From positions 1 through 45,898 of the forward strand of contig CANPMT010000016.1 of assembly GCA_947575235.1 (NCBI GenBank): a DNA stretch of 45,898 nucleotides, in the 5' to 3' direction. How positions within the stretch are numbered: position 1 is the stretch's first letter; every line of letters begins with the position of its first letter. Source of the DNA: an uncultured Porphyromonadaceae bacterium (GTDB lineage Bacteria; Bacteroidota; Bacteroidia; Bacteroidales; Muribaculaceae). The position numbers were made by a program, and so were the translations under genes. This document shows, in pieces, positions 9,796-18,643 of the stretch. Below the pieces are notes generated by a model. That model had not been told where the DNA came from and did no database searches. It saw nothing but the letters and a program-made list of their open reading frames with translations.

Positions 9796-10367
9796 ATCGT
9801 ATTATGGAATTGTTTTATCAGTTTTGAAATTGTGGCAGGATAGAGCACATGTTCGGCCGCATGTATCATAGCCTCCAGGGCCTCGCGGTCAGAGCCCTCG
9901 TAAGGTATGGCGGTCTGCGAGATGATTTTTCCACCGTCGAGGGTGGCATCCACGAAATGTATGGTCACCCCATACACCTTCACTCCATAATCCATGGCCT
10001 GACCCACAGCGTCAGCCCCCTGGAAAGCGGGGAGAAGCGAGGGGTGGATATTGATGATACGCCCCTCGTAGGCCTCCAGAAGCACATCGCCGATAATGCG
10101 CATATAGCCTGCCAGACAGATAAGCTGCACGTCGCGACGTCGCAGCTCCTCCACAAGCATTGTCTCGAACTCACGTTTCGAGGCATAATCCTTAGGGCGG
10201 AAACTCAGCATCGGTATTCCGAAGCGGGCCGCTCTCTCCTCGACGTAAGCCCCGGGGCGGTCGGTGACGCAGAGCACAACCTCCGCGTCGACCGTCCCTG
10301 ACTGGCATGCCTTGGCAATGGCCTCGAAATTCGAACCGTTGCCGCTGGCAAATACAGCTATCTTCAT
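9792..10367 (-). CDS. purN: Phosphoribosylglycinamide formyltransferase (GART)
   Basis: Transfers formyl from 10-formyl-THF to GAR, step 3 of purine synthesis. The phosphate-binding GNGSNFEA loop is at the N-terminus. The catalytic triad is present as Asn106 and His108 (INIHPSLLPAF) and Asp144. Length is 191. The stop overlaps the purH start by 4 bases. Confidence 0.97.
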   Translation of the reverse strand: MKIAVFASGNGSNFEAIAKACQSGTVDAEVVLCVTDRPGAYVEERAARFGIPMLSFRPKDYASKREFETMLVEELRRRDVQLICLAGYMRIIGDVLLEAYEGRIINIHPSLLPAFQGADAVGQAMDYGVKVYGVTIHFVDATLDGGKIISQTAIPYEGSDREALEAMIHAAEHVLYPATISKLIKQFHNTI

Positions 10368-10389
10368 GATCTTGATAATCTTGAATATA

Positions 10390-11415
10390 TCAAAGAATCG
10401 TCACACCCTGACCCTCGACAATCTTGCCTATAACAGAAGCCTTCTCTCCGGCCTTGGTGAGAATGTCGATTACCTTGGGAGCATCCTCCTCATTCACTGC
10501 GAGCACCATGCCGATGCCCATGTTGAAGATGTTGAACATCTCGCGATGAGGGATCTTGCCATACTTCTCAAGGAGACGGAACACCGGAAGAATCTCCCAT
10601 GAACCCTCCTTCACCTCAATGCCCTGACCCTCGGAGAGGATACGGGGTATATTCTCGTCGAAACCTCCGCCGGTGATATGGGCAATACCGTGCACGTCGA
10701 CCTCCTTGAGCACCTCATGCACCTGCTTCACATAGATGCGGGTGGGGGTGAGGAGCATCTCGCCGAGAGTCTGGTCGCCTGTCTCCTCATACTTCTTGTT
10801 GAGGTCGAGGTTATTGTCGGCCACTACCTTGCGCACGAGGCTGAAACCGTTGGAATGCACACCCGAAGAAGCTATTCCCACGAGCACGTCGCCCGCCTTC
10901 ACCTTGGAGCAGTCGATAAGCTTATCCTTCTCTACTGCGCCTACGGTAAATCCGGCGATGTCATAGTCATCCTCGGCATACATGCCCGGCATCTCGGCGG
11001 TCTCGCCCCCTACGAGGGCGCAGCCTGCCTGGCGGCAACCCTCGGCCACACCGGCCACGATAGCCTCGACAACAGCGGGATGGTTCTTGCCCACGGCCAC
11101 ATAGTCGAGGAAGAGGAGAGGCTCGGCGCCCTGAGCCAGCACATCATTCACGCACATAGCCACGGCGTCAATGCCGATGGTGTCATGCTTGTCGAGGGCG
11201 AAAGCCAGTTTCAGCTTAGTGCCCACACCGTCGGTGCCGCTCACCAGGATAGGATGCTTGTAACCCAAAGAACCGAGGTCGAACATGCCGCCGAAGGCTC
11301 CGATATTTCCCATGCAACCCTTACGGTTGGTTGAAGAGACATGTTTCTTGATGCGGCTCACCACTTCGTAGCCGGCTTCAAGATTCACGCCAGAGGCTTC
11401 ATAACTTTTAGCCAT
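10390..11415 (-). CDS. purM: Phosphoribosylformylglycinamidine cyclo-ligase (AIR synthetase)
   Basis: Closes the imidazole ring of FGAM with ATP to give AIR, step 5. The family motifs [21 protein letters not shown] and [13 protein letters not shown] are all present. Length (341) fits. It sits between purL and purN with gaps of 50 and 22 bp. Confidence 0.97.
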   Translation of the reverse strand: MAKSYEASGVNLEAGYEVVSRIKKHVSSTNRKGCMGNIGAFGGMFDLGSLGYKHPILVSGTDGVGTKLKLAFALDKHDTIGIDAVAMCVNDVLAQGAEPLLFLDYVAVGKNHPAVVEAIVAGVAEGCRQAGCALVGGETAEMPGMYAEDDYDIAGFTVGAVEKDKLIDCSKVKAGDVLVGIASSGVHSNGFSLVRKVVADNNLDLNKKYEETGDQTLGEMLLTPTRIYVKQVHEVLKEVDVHGIAHITGGGFDENIPRILSEGQGIEVKEGSWEILPVFRLLEKYGKIPHREMFNIFNMGIGMVLAVNEEDAPKVIDILTKAGEKASVIGKIVEGQGVTIL

Positions 11416-11465
11416 AGTTATATAGTGTTGTTTTTACAGGCCGGGGCCTGTGTTGCGTTATTTTA

Positions 11466-14400
11466 TTATTTTTTACGGAAGTAAGATACAGCGTTTGCGA
11501 AGAGGTTCTGACGTTTGTTGCCGGCGATGTTCTTCATCAGCCCCTCCTCATAGCGCTCCGAGTGGCCCATCTTGCCGAGTATGAGTCCGTCGGGCGAGAT
11601 GATACCCTCGATAGCCTCTGTGGAGCCGTTCGGGTTGGCTGGTGAATCCATAGTGGCGTTACCCTCGCTGTCGGCATACTGGAAAGCAATCTGGCCGTTG
11701 CGACGCAGAGTGGCTGCCAGTTCGGCGTCGGCCACAAACTTACCCTCGCCGTGAGAAGCCGCTATAGAGTGCAGCTCACCGATCTCGAAACCTGCCAGCC
11801 AGGGTGAGGCTACCGAGCCTACGCGGGTTGACACAATCTGAGAGATGTGGCGGTTGATATCGTTGTGGAAGAGTGTGGGCGACTGTGCAGAGAGCTCACC
11901 GATCTTTCCGAATGGGAGAAGACCCGACTTCACAAGAGCCTGGAAACCGTTGCAGATACCCAAGATAAGACCACCGCGTGCATGGAGACGCTCGATGGCA
12001 GCCTTCACCTTCTCGTTCATGATGACACTGGCGATGAACTTGCCGCTGCCGTCAGGTTCGTCACCCTCCGAGAAACCACCCGAGAATGCCAGGATGTCGC
12101 AGGCGTCGATATGGGCAGCCATATCGGATGTCGACTTCTCGATATCCTCCGGAGTGAGATTGATGAATACGGAAGATGTCACTTTGGCTCCCTCCTTCTC
12201 GAAAGAGGCCGTCATATCATAGTCGCAATTGGTGCCGGGGAATACCGGGAGGTATACCACAGGATTCTCCTTCGGCTCGCCGGGATAAACGGCGGCATTG
12301 CTTCCGGAGCTTGCGTTCTCCACGCTGCCGCATACGTCTGTGCGGTCGGGATAGACAGCCGTGAAACGGTCGCGGTTAGCCTTGAAAGCCTCGTCGATGC
12401 TGACCTTGGCGTCATTCACAATCAGCTCAGGAGCAGCGATTGTCCGGCCGATAAGGTCGAAGTCGGGGAGATTCAGATGGTCCTTGCTCTCCACCACGAT
12501 GCTTCCGTTGCCATAGTTGAAGAGGTCGGCCTCGGTCACCTTCACCTCAGCACCCACGCGGTTGCCGAAGCTCATCTTGGCCAGGGCCTCCGTGAGACCG
12601 CCGAATCCGAGTGCGTAACCCGATACGATAGTACCCTCCTCGATGAGACGCTGGATCATCTTATAATTACGTTTCAGCTGCTCAGTGTCAGGCATGAGCG
12701 AGGGGAGCGGGTTATGGCGCACGATATAGAGATAATTTCCAGCCTCCTTGAATTCAGGCGAGATCACATTGCGGCTGTCCACAGGAGCCACACCGAAAGC
12801 GATCAGAGTGGGGGGGACGCTGATGGTGGCGAAAGTGCCGCTCATAGAGTCCTTGCCGCCGATAGAGGCCAGGCCGAGCTCTGTCTGCATACGGAGTGTG
12901 CCGAGAAGCGCGGCGAGCGGTTTGCCCCATGAATGGCGCGAGTGCATACGCTCGAAATACTCCTGGTAAGAGAAACGCATCCTCTCATAGTCGGCACCTG
13001 CTGCCACAGCCTTGCTGACGGCCTCAACCACAGAATAAGCCGCGCCATGATAGGGGCTCCAGCTTGTAAGGAACGGATTGAAACCGAAAGCCATCATAGA
13101 GGCGGTGTTGGTGTGGTGGCTGCCCACGGGGAGCTTCTGCACCGACACCTGAGCCTCAGTGCCCTGGGTCTTGCCGCCGAAGGGCATAAGCACTGTAGAC
13201 TTACCGATTGATGAGTCGAAATGCTCGATGAGGCCCTTCTGAGAGGTGACATTATCATCGGCGAGAAGATTGAGCATTCTCTCCTTGACATCCTCACCCT
13301 TCACCTCACGGGCAAACGGGTCGGTGGGGGTGATTGTGCCTATTGTGGCCTCGGCGAAATGGCGTGCGCCCGCCGAGTCGATAAACTCACGGCTGAGGTC
13401 GGCCACGACCTTGTCGCCGTAGAACATACGCATACGGCCGGTAGAGGTGACGTCGGCCACGTGGCGGATCTCGAGGTTCTCCTCATGGCAATAGCGCATG
13501 AACTCCTCCATATCCTTCTTCTCCACAACCACCGACATACGCTCCTGGCTCTCGCTGATGGCGAGCTCAGTAGTGTTGAGACCTGAATATTTTGTAGTGA
13601 CACGGTCGAGGTAGATGTCGAGGCCGTCGGTAAGCTCACCGATGGCCACGCTCACGCCACCTGCGCCGAAGTCATTAGATTTCTTGATAAGGCGCGTAAC
13701 CTCCGGACGGCGGAAGAGACGGGCTATCTTACGCTCCTCCGGGGCGTTACCCTTCTGTACCTCGCTGCCGCACTCTTCAAGCGAGGAAGTGGTATGCTCC
13801 TTCGAAGAGCCGGTGGCACCGCCGATGCCGTCGCGGCCTGTGCGTCCGCCGAACATCAGCACCACGTCACCCTCGGCCGGGCTCTCGCGGCGCACGTCAG
13901 AAGCTTTCACGGCACCGACAACGGCGCCCACCTCGAGACGTTTTGCCACATAGTCCGGGTGATATATCTCGCGCACATGAGTAGTGGCCAGGCCGATCTG
14001 GTTGCCATAAGATGAATATCCGGCAGCCGCGCGGAGCGAGATGACACGCTGCGGGAGCTTACCCTCGATAGTCTCGGCCACAGGCTTATAGATATCGCCG
14101 GCACCCGTGACGCGCATAGCCTGGTAGACGTAGCTGCGTCCGCTCAACGGGTCGCGGATAGCGCCGCCAAGACAGGTTGAGGCGCCGCCGAACGGTTCGA
14201 TTTCGGTAGGATGGTTGTGAGTCTCGTTCTTGAACTGCAGGAGCCACTGTTCCGTCTTGCCGTCGACGTCGACGTCGACATAGATGCTGCAAGCGTTATT
14301 CTCCTCGCTCTGCTCGAGGTCGTTGAGGAGGCCCTTCTTACGTAGATAGCGGGCGCCGATAGTGGCGAGGTCCATCAGGCAGAGCGGTTTATTCTCGCGG

Positions 14401-15173
14401 CCCAGTTCCTTACGGATCTCGTTCCACTGGCGGAGGCTCTCCTCCAGGTCGGCCGAAGCGAAAGAATCGTCAACCTTAATATCAGTCAGTTCAGTTGTGA
14501 AAGTAGTGTGTCGGCAGTGGTCGCTCCAATAAGTGTCGAGAATCCGGAGTTCAGTCTCGTTAGGGTCGCGGCCCTCCTTCGAGAAATAGTTCACCACCTC
14601 CATAAGGTCGTCGCCATTCATGGCGAGACCCTTCTCCTTGCACCAAGCCGGGGCCTGGTCGGGGGTAATGTTTCTGAATCCGTCGAGCACAGCCACCGGT
14701 TTTGCGGCGGCACGTTCAGGGGCTGCGAGCAGAGAGAGGTCCTTCTTGCGCGACTCCACGGCATTGATGCAATAATGCTCAATGCGTTTCATCTCCTCCG
14801 GACCCACCGAGGGGTCGAAGATAAGGAGTTTGGCGCTGCGGATTTCGATATCGGCGTCAGGCTGGATGAGTTTGACGCACTCCTCGGCGGCTGCTGCGCG
14901 CTGGTCGAACTGACCCGGGAGCGACTCGATAGCCAGGAAAGGACGGTTTTCGAAGTCCACCTCTTTTGAGACGGTGTCGGTAGCCGGTTCGCCGAACACC
15001 TTATACGAGCTGCTCTCCACGAGTTTGGGAGTGAAGCCGAAAAGGTCGTATACGCAGAGCATACGGAGGTCGCGGATATCGAGACCGAGATTAGAGTTGA
15101 GCTCCTTGCGGAGGCTTTCGGCCTCGACGCGATACGGCTCACGTTTCTCTACAAAAATTCTGTATGGTGTCAT
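11466..15173 (-). CDS. purL: Phosphoribosylformylglycinamidine synthase, large single-chain type
   Basis: Converts FGAR to FGAM using ATP and glutamine, step 4. At 1235 residues it is the long single-chain form, with an N-terminal PurS-like region, two AIRS-like domains (motifs SDHCRHTTF, FKNETHNHPTEIEPFGGAST) and a C-terminal glutamine amidotransferase (nucleophile Cys in GICNGFQAL). The C-terminal region after the amidotransferase core is complete. No PurQ or PurS gene is needed. It lies 38 bp after purE. Confidence 0.97.
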   Translation of the reverse strand: MTPYRIFVEKREPYRVEAESLRKELNSNLGLDIRDLRMLCVYDLFGFTPKLVESSSYKVFGEPATDTVSKEVDFENRPFLAIESLPGQFDQRAAAAEECVKLIQPDADIEIRSAKLLIFDPSVGPEEMKRIEHYCINAVESRKKDLSLLAAPERAAAKPVAVLDGFRNITPDQAPAWCKEKGLAMNGDDLMEVVNYFSKEGRDPNETELRILDTYWSDHCRHTTFTTELTDIKVDDSFASADLEESLRQWNEIRKELGRENKPLCLMDLATIGARYLRKKGLLNDLEQSEENNACSIYVDVDVDGKTEQWLLQFKNETHNHPTEIEPFGGASTCLGGAIRDPLSGRSYVYQAMRVTGAGDIYKPVAETIEGKLPQRVISLRAAAGYSSYGNQIGLATTHVREIYHPDYVAKRLEVGAVVGAVKASDVRRESPAEGDVVLMFGGRTGRDGIGGATGSSKEHTTSSLEECGSEVQKGNAPEERKIARLFRRPEVTRLIKKSNDFGAGGVSVAIGELTDGLDIYLDRVTTKYSGLNTTELAISESQERMSVVVEKKDMEEFMRYCHEENLEIRHVADVTSTGRMRMFYGDKVVADLSREFIDSAGARHFAEATIGTITPTDPFAREVKGEDVKERMLNLLADDNVTSQKGLIEHFDSSIGKSTVLMPFGGKTQGTEAQVSVQKLPVGSHHTNTASMMAFGFNPFLTSWSPYHGAAYSVVEAVSKAVAAGADYERMRFSYQEYFERMHSRHSWGKPLAALLGTLRMQTELGLASIGGKDSMSGTFATISVPPTLIAFGVAPVDSRNVISPEFKEAGNYLYIVRHNPLPSLMPDTEQLKRNYKMIQRLIEEGTIVSGYALGFGGLTEALAKMSFGNRVGAEVKVTEADLFNYGNGSIVVESKDHLNLPDFDLIGRTIAAPELIVNDAKVSIDEAFKANRDRFTAVYPDRTDVCGSVENASSGSNAAVYPGEPKENPVVYLPVFPGTNCDYDMTASFEKEGAKVTSSVFINLTPEDIEKSTSDMAAHIDACDILAFSGGFSEGDEPDGSGKFIASVIMNEKVKAAIERLHARGGLILGICNGFQALVKSGLLPFGKIGELSAQSPTLFHNDINRHISQIVSTRVGSVASPWLAGFEIGELHSIAASHGEGKFVADAELAATLRRNGQIAFQYADSEGNATMDSPANPNGSTEAIEGIISPDGLILGKMGHSERYEEGLMKNIAGNKRQNLFANAVSYFRKK

Positions 15174-15211
15174 GTTGTCAAGTTTAGTCTGTGGGAGGGA
15201 GTGTGATAGAG

Positions 15212-15682
15212 TCAGTCGAGAGTGGAGGCGAGCACCTTCTCAGCCTGGGCGCGGCGGAAGTCGTCCATTCTCTGTTTGAGCTGCGGGTCGGTTATTGCGA
15301 GCATCTCCACGGCGAGGAGGGCGGCATTCTTGGCGCCGTCGATCGCCACGACAGCCACGGGTATTCCGGAAGGCATCTGCACCATAGAGAGGAGCGAGTC
15401 GAGGCCGTCGAGAGTGCGGGCTTTGATAGGCACACCGATAACCGGCAGGGTAGTGAATGCGGCCACTACACCTGCGAGGTGAGCGGCGCCACCTGCGGCA
15501 GCGATAACGGCAGCGAATCCACGTTCGCGCAGCCCGCTGACCCATTTTTCGAGTTCAGCCGGAGTGCGGTGTGCGCTGAGCACTTTAGTTTCAAACTCAA
15601 CGCCAAACTGAGAGAGGGTCTCAGTGGCGGCTTTCATGACTCCCCAGTCGCTGGTGGAGCCCATAACAACACCTATTTTCAC
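15212..15682 (-). CDS. purE: N5-carboxyaminoimidazole ribonucleotide mutase (class I PurE)
   Basis: Rearranges N5-CAIR to CAIR, step 6. The motif GSTSDW (residues 8-13) and SAHRTP with His38 mark the catalytic PurE family, and the length (156) is typical of class I. The start codon is GTG (15680-15682); the next in-frame ATG would remove the first strand. It is the first gene of the pur series. Its 5' leader of about 240 nt carries a structured RNA and a hairpin with a short U-run, so transcription into purE may be conditional. No purK is in this window. Confidence 0.95.
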   Translation of the reverse strand: MKIGVVMGSTSDWGVMKAATETLSQFGVEFETKVLSAHRTPAELEKWVSGLRERGFAAVIAAAGGAAHLAGVVAAFTTLPVIGVPIKARTLDGLDSLLSMVQMPSGIPVAVVAIDGAKNAALLAVEMLAITDPQLKQRMDDFRRAQAEKVLASTLD

Positions 15683-15699
15683 TTAATTCGAAAAGTTTT

Positions 15700-15743
15700 A
15701 AAAATGGAATGGACACCATGATTGCTCATGGCGTCCAATCCAT
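15700..15743 (-). terminator. Hairpin with U-run before purE (terminator or attenuator)
   Basis: Arms at 15704-15721 and 15726-15743 pair over 18 bp with two mismatches around a 4-nt loop. On the minus strand the stem is followed by TTTT (15703-15700), 17 bp before the purE GTG. It could end the upstream small RNA, or regulate read-through into purE. Confidence 0.65.
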
Positions 15744-15925
15744 TATATTGTTAAAATTTTTACCTGCTCGATGAGGCCGGACATGGGTCGGCGCATAATC
15801 TCCACATCAAGGCACACGGAAGCCCCCGAAAAAGGGAGCCGTGCAGCTGATGTGCCCGACAGAAAAACACGCTTTCGTTTGTGCGCCGATATGTTTGAGG
15901 CATGTCTGGTCATAACCTGTGGAAT
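15744..15925 (-). ncRNA. Candidate 6S-like RNA in the purE leader
   Basis: The minus transcript folds into one long rod. Paired segments from the base upward are ATGACC/GG..TCAT with GACATG/CATGTC (15901-15913 with 15771-15785), GGCGCA/TGCGCC (15882-15887 with 15790-15795), CACATCA/TGATGTG (15848-15854 with 15803-15809) and GCACGG/CCGTGTGC (15839-15844 with 15812-15819), capped by a C/G-rich hairpin (15821-15840). Between the second and third stems one strand has about 25 unpaired bases and the other about 7, a large central bubble like the open-promoter mimic of 6S RNA. It has its own TAnnTTTG promoter and ends at a hairpin. The Bacteroidetes 6S class (6S-Flavo) is the nearest known type I can think of. 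It could instead be a cis-acting purine-operon leader. Confidence 0.5.
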
Positions 15926-15931
15926 ATGGTG

Positions 15932-15958
15932 CAAAATTACGAAATTTTTCTGAGAAAA
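15932..15958 (-). promoter_or_regulatory. Promoter for the leader RNA and purE operon
   Basis: A perfect Bacteroidetes -7 element, TAATTTTG, reads on the minus strand at 15939-15932. The -33 box is weak (TTTT near 15958-15955, spacing shorter than usual). Transcription should start near 15925, giving a leader of about 240 nt. Confidence 0.6.
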
Positions 15959-16016
15959 CCATCCGGGCGACCATTAAAAATGTAATTTTTTTAAAGTTAA
16001 CGTTTTCACTACCCAT

Positions 16017-16856
16017 TTACGGCACCATCACCTTGTAGGAGCGGGAGCCGATAGCCACGATGTAAACCCCTTTCGCGGGGAGAGGTAGGGTGGTTCCGTT
16101 GGCCGCTACGTTTAATGTCTCCAGCAATGTGCCGTCAGCTGAGAAGATGTTGCAGGTAGTGTCGGAGGCACTGTTTATGTGGAGAGTGCCGTCATGTAAA
16201 CGGATGAGGTCCTGATTCTCCTCAATGTTGATTTGATTTGCTGAAGAGAGGGAACAGCGATATACCAGTTCATTGTCTGACCACACTTCGGAAATCCATG
16301 AACCCAAGCCATCCATCCCGAACATTGTGTTTTCAACTACTCCCGTTCTTGCGCCTAATCCGGGGAGCCATTTGTCAGGTCGCTCAAAGTCGGAACTGCT
16401 CTCTTCAAAAATTCCGAGGGTCATTGTGGGCCAATTAAGGGAATTGTCCCAGGTGTCGATGTCCAGACATTTCACGACAACAGCTTCCGGGGCCTCCCCG
16501 GGCTTTCGGGGGAGGTTGTAAACGGTGCAGGTGTCGTCGATGTTTAGTCCGAAGTCATATAGAAGATACCAGTTGTTGTCGGTGGTATTTCCGAAAAACA
16601 CCTTCTCCCCTTCGGTTTTGATAAAAGTAATGAGGTCAGGCTCTGCTCCCGGTTCTTTTTCCACGAAGAGACCTAAAGCGTTCTTTCCATCGGAATCAGG
16701 GGTAGTTTGCAAGGAATATGTCTCAGCCCATTGCACCCCCTCAGGAGTGGATGTGCCGAAATATTCCACAACCCATCTTGTACCGTCCTTGAAATAAGAC
16801 TCGCAGTAGGCCATTAGAGGCATGAGGAAGGCTATGGAAAGTGAGAATACTTTCAT
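16017..16856 (-). CDS. Secreted protein with C-terminal sorting-like tail
   Basis: I do not recognise the central part. The chosen ATG at 16856 gives a 279-residue protein that begins with a signal peptide (MKVFSLSIAFLMPLMAYC). The longer reading from 16889 uses TTG and buries the signal, so I reject it. The last 60-70 residues end in GVYIVAIGSRSYKVMVP, resembling the Por/type IX secretion tails of Bacteroidetes that close with a KVMV-type strand. The mature region is rich in Trp, Asp and Thr, as expected for an exported beta-rich protein. It lies 33 bp after the C10 protease and is probably co-transcribed with it. Function unknown. Confidence 0.75.
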   Translation of the reverse strand: MKVFSLSIAFLMPLMAYCESYFKDGTRWVVEYFGTSTPEGVQWAETYSLQTTPDSDGKNALGLFVEKEPGAEPDLITFIKTEGEKVFFGNTTDNNWYLLYDFGLNIDDTCTVYNLPRKPGEAPEAVVVKCLDIDTWDNSLNWPTMTLGIFEESSSDFERPDKWLPGLGARTGVVENTMFGMDGLGSWISEVWSDNELVYRCSLSSANQINIEENQDLIRLHDGTLHINSASDTTCNIFSADGTLLETLNVAANGTTLPLPAKGVYIVAIGSRSYKVMVP

Positions 16857-16889
16857 ATTAAGGATTTTAAGATTGAAAATTGAGGTCAA

Positions 16890-18113
16890 TTATAGAGTTG
16901 CATCTCTAAGAACTGCAAAATAGTTCTTGGGGGCATAAGATCGGGACGGTAAATTAAATACTTCTCCTGTGAAGAAGCCATTACCACTTCCCTCCCATCC
17001 CCAATCACAGTGGATATAGGCGTTGTATTTTTTGTCATTATTGGACTGATCGACACAAAAATAACAACCATCGGCTACCCATGCATGACCGCCACCGCTA
17101 GAGAGATTGTTGCCTCTCATGTACACTATATAATTATTGTCAAGATAATCTACAATTTCAGTGAGATTATAGGTGGCGTATCCTGAAGGTATTGAGAAAT
17201 TTAAAGATTTACAAAGATCGAATGCACGTTTGCTATTTGCAGAACTCTGACTTCCGTATACCATTCCTACATCCTTGCCAATCCAATAAAGGATTTTTGC
17301 CATTGAATCAACTGCTTGTTCGTAAGAGTAGGTAGGCAGGTCGTGAGTGTATCCACCGACAATTTTCTGGGGAGATGAATTGTTTGAATTCTGAGAAGAG
17401 GAAGCCTGTCCTTTTTGAATAGCTTCTACGATAGATCTCATAGGATATTCAACACCATGATATTTAAGCTTGTGGCATGTGTGACTCATAACTAGAGCAG
17501 TTGCCACTGCGACACACCCTGCCGCATCACCAGGGTGATTGTCAATCTCAACATATTTGTTCCAAGGAGCACCTTGGCCAATGGATGTTTTTATGATAGG
17601 ATTGACGGCATAGCAACTGTCAAAACTATCCGCATCAAAGGAATAGCTGGTTGTGGCGTTGGCGTTAGCGTTAGAAATATATGCATCGATGTTATCAATG
17701 AAATTTTCCTTTGCTATTTTATTTTCATAAGAAAAATTGCTTTCTTTTGAAAATGCAAGTACGGGGTAGACACGGTTATCTGCGGATACAATGACGAATC
17801 CTTCGTCATTTGGGAAATTACAGATATAGGCAAGTGTGTCTCTGCAATTTTCGGAACTGCGAGTGGTTGATTCACGCAAAACGTACTGAATATCGGCATC
17901 TGGGTTGATACTTTTGGTAGATGGGTATCCTAGTACATGATTTGCAATTGTGATATCTTGGTCTTGTGAAATGACGTGTGAATCGCTGGTTGCCTCTATT
18001 GAAGAAGGGAAGACCTCAGATGTTTTGAAGTCAGGCTTGTCATAGTCAGAACAAGCTGACCAAAGAAAGCTTGAGATAGTGGCAATCGCCAAATAAGTGA
18101 GTGCTTTTTTCAT
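16890..18113 (-). CDS. C10 family (streptopain-like) cysteine protease, lipoprotein
   Basis: Papain-fold protease of the streptopain/interpain family, predicted to sit on the cell surface as a lipoprotein. From ATG 18113 the protein has 407 residues and starts MKKALTYL, with lipobox FLWSAC and lipidated Cys21. A propeptide region follows. The catalytic Cys200 lies in AAGCVAVATA, the catalytic His343 in GGGHAWVADG, and the conserved WGWEGSGNGFF segment near the C-terminus. The ATG at 18143 falls inside the promoter -7 box, which decides the start. It lacks a C-terminal sorting tail of its own; the next gene downstream has one. C10 proteases of gut Bacteroides act on host or bacterial proteins; the target here is unknown. 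Confidence 0.9.
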   Translation of the reverse strand: MKKALTYLAIATISSFLWSACSDYDKPDFKTSEVFPSSIEATSDSHVISQDQDITIANHVLGYPSTKSINPDADIQYVLRESTTRSSENCRDTLAYICNFPNDEGFVIVSADNRVYPVLAFSKESNFSYENKIAKENFIDNIDAYISNANANATTSYSFDADSFDSCYAVNPIIKTSIGQGAPWNKYVEIDNHPGDAAGCVAVATALVMSHTCHKLKYHGVEYPMRSIVEAIQKGQASSSQNSNNSSPQKIVGGYTHDLPTYSYEQAVDSMAKILYWIGKDVGMVYGSQSSANSKRAFDLCKSLNFSIPSGYATYNLTEIVDYLDNNYIVYMRGNNLSSGGGHAWVADGCYFCVDQSNNDKKYNAYIHCDWGWEGSGNGFFTGEVFNLPSRSYAPKNYFAVLRDATL

Positions 18114-18140
18114 ATGGAATCTTGTTTGAGTTTTCATTTG

Positions 18141-18171
18141 CAAAGATAAATTATATTTTTAAAAAATCAAA
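18141..18171 (-). promoter_or_regulatory. Promoter of the C10 protease gene
   Basis: On the minus strand TTTG (18171-18168), 19 bp, then TATCTTTG (18148-18141) match the Bacteroidetes consensus. The start site would be near 18135, about 20 nt before the ATG at 18113. Confidence 0.75.
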
Positions 18172-18515
18172 ATATATTTATACAAAAATTTAATTAATAA
18201 ATCAAAAAAAGATATTTATAAGTTTAAATATCTAAATATAAATGGGTTACATTGGGAGTAGTATCCATGAAAATTAGCAATTTTATGGAATGTTTACTCC
18301 GCAGAGGTTTGACGGTGAGGATTTTCTTGGGGGTAGAAGGAAGATAAAATAAGATTTAACTTGGTAAATACATACCATAGTGTCACAGTTAAAAATTCAT
18401 AGGCGTAAACTACGTCATGGACTCTTGTAGTTGCGTAAAAGATACTTATAATATCTGAGGCTCAGTCTTGACGTGAAAGGGGTAAGGGCGATAAAATAAA
18501 AAAGTTGCTTCAAAA
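18172..18515. other. AT-rich intergenic spacer between divergent genes
   Basis: No convincing gene. One 26-codon ORF (plus, 18267-18347) has no features beyond a start and stop. An imperfect inverted repeat, GCGTAAACTAC against GTAGTTGCG, lies around 18404-18436. Otherwise nothing is visible. Confidence 0.4.
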
Positions 18516-18547
18516 TTTGGTTTATAACATAAACCGCATTAACTTTG
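18516..18547 (+). promoter_or_regulatory. Promoter with palindromic operator in its spacer
   Basis: TTTG (18516-18519), exactly 20 bp, then TAACTTTG (18540-18547). The palindrome GGTTTA-TAACA-TAAACC (18519-18535) fills the spacer, so a bound protein would block RNA polymerase. It drives the membrane protein and winged-helix pair. Confidence 0.8.
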
Positions 18548-18598
18548 CAACTGAAATCAGAGTGGTGACGCGCGTCCGCTCTTTTTTAAGACAGATGT

Positions 18599-18615
18599 GG
18601 TTTATATTCTAAACC
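18599..18615. promoter_or_regulatory. Second operator copy in the 5' UTR
   Basis: GGTTTA-TATTC-TAAACC repeats the palindrome of 18519-18535 with identical half-sites and the same 5-bp spacing, 80 bp downstream. It lies between the predicted start site and the ATG at 18644. Two identical sites suggest cooperative binding or looping by a dimeric repressor, most simply the winged-helix protein encoded in the same operon. Confidence 0.75.
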
Positions 18616-18643
18616 GATTTACAAACTATTAAATCTCCAGAAT

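Noticed and set aside
11847..12932. 361-codon plus-strand ORF inside purL
   Set aside because: Antisense shadow of a conserved gene; similar long antisense frames (2209-3093, 5773-6696, 8986-9786, 4039-4719) appear in every GC-rich pur gene and have no coherent domains.
16857..16889. Longer start (TTG 16889) for the secreted protein
   Set aside because: It would put 11 residues in front of a clear signal peptide; ATG 16856 fits.
18114..18143. Upstream ATG (18143) of the C10 protease
   Set aside because: It lies in the -7 promoter box and before the expected transcription start.
18267..18347. 26-codon plus ORF in the spacer upstream of the membrane-protein operon
   Set aside because: No promoter, no conserved feature, length within chance.
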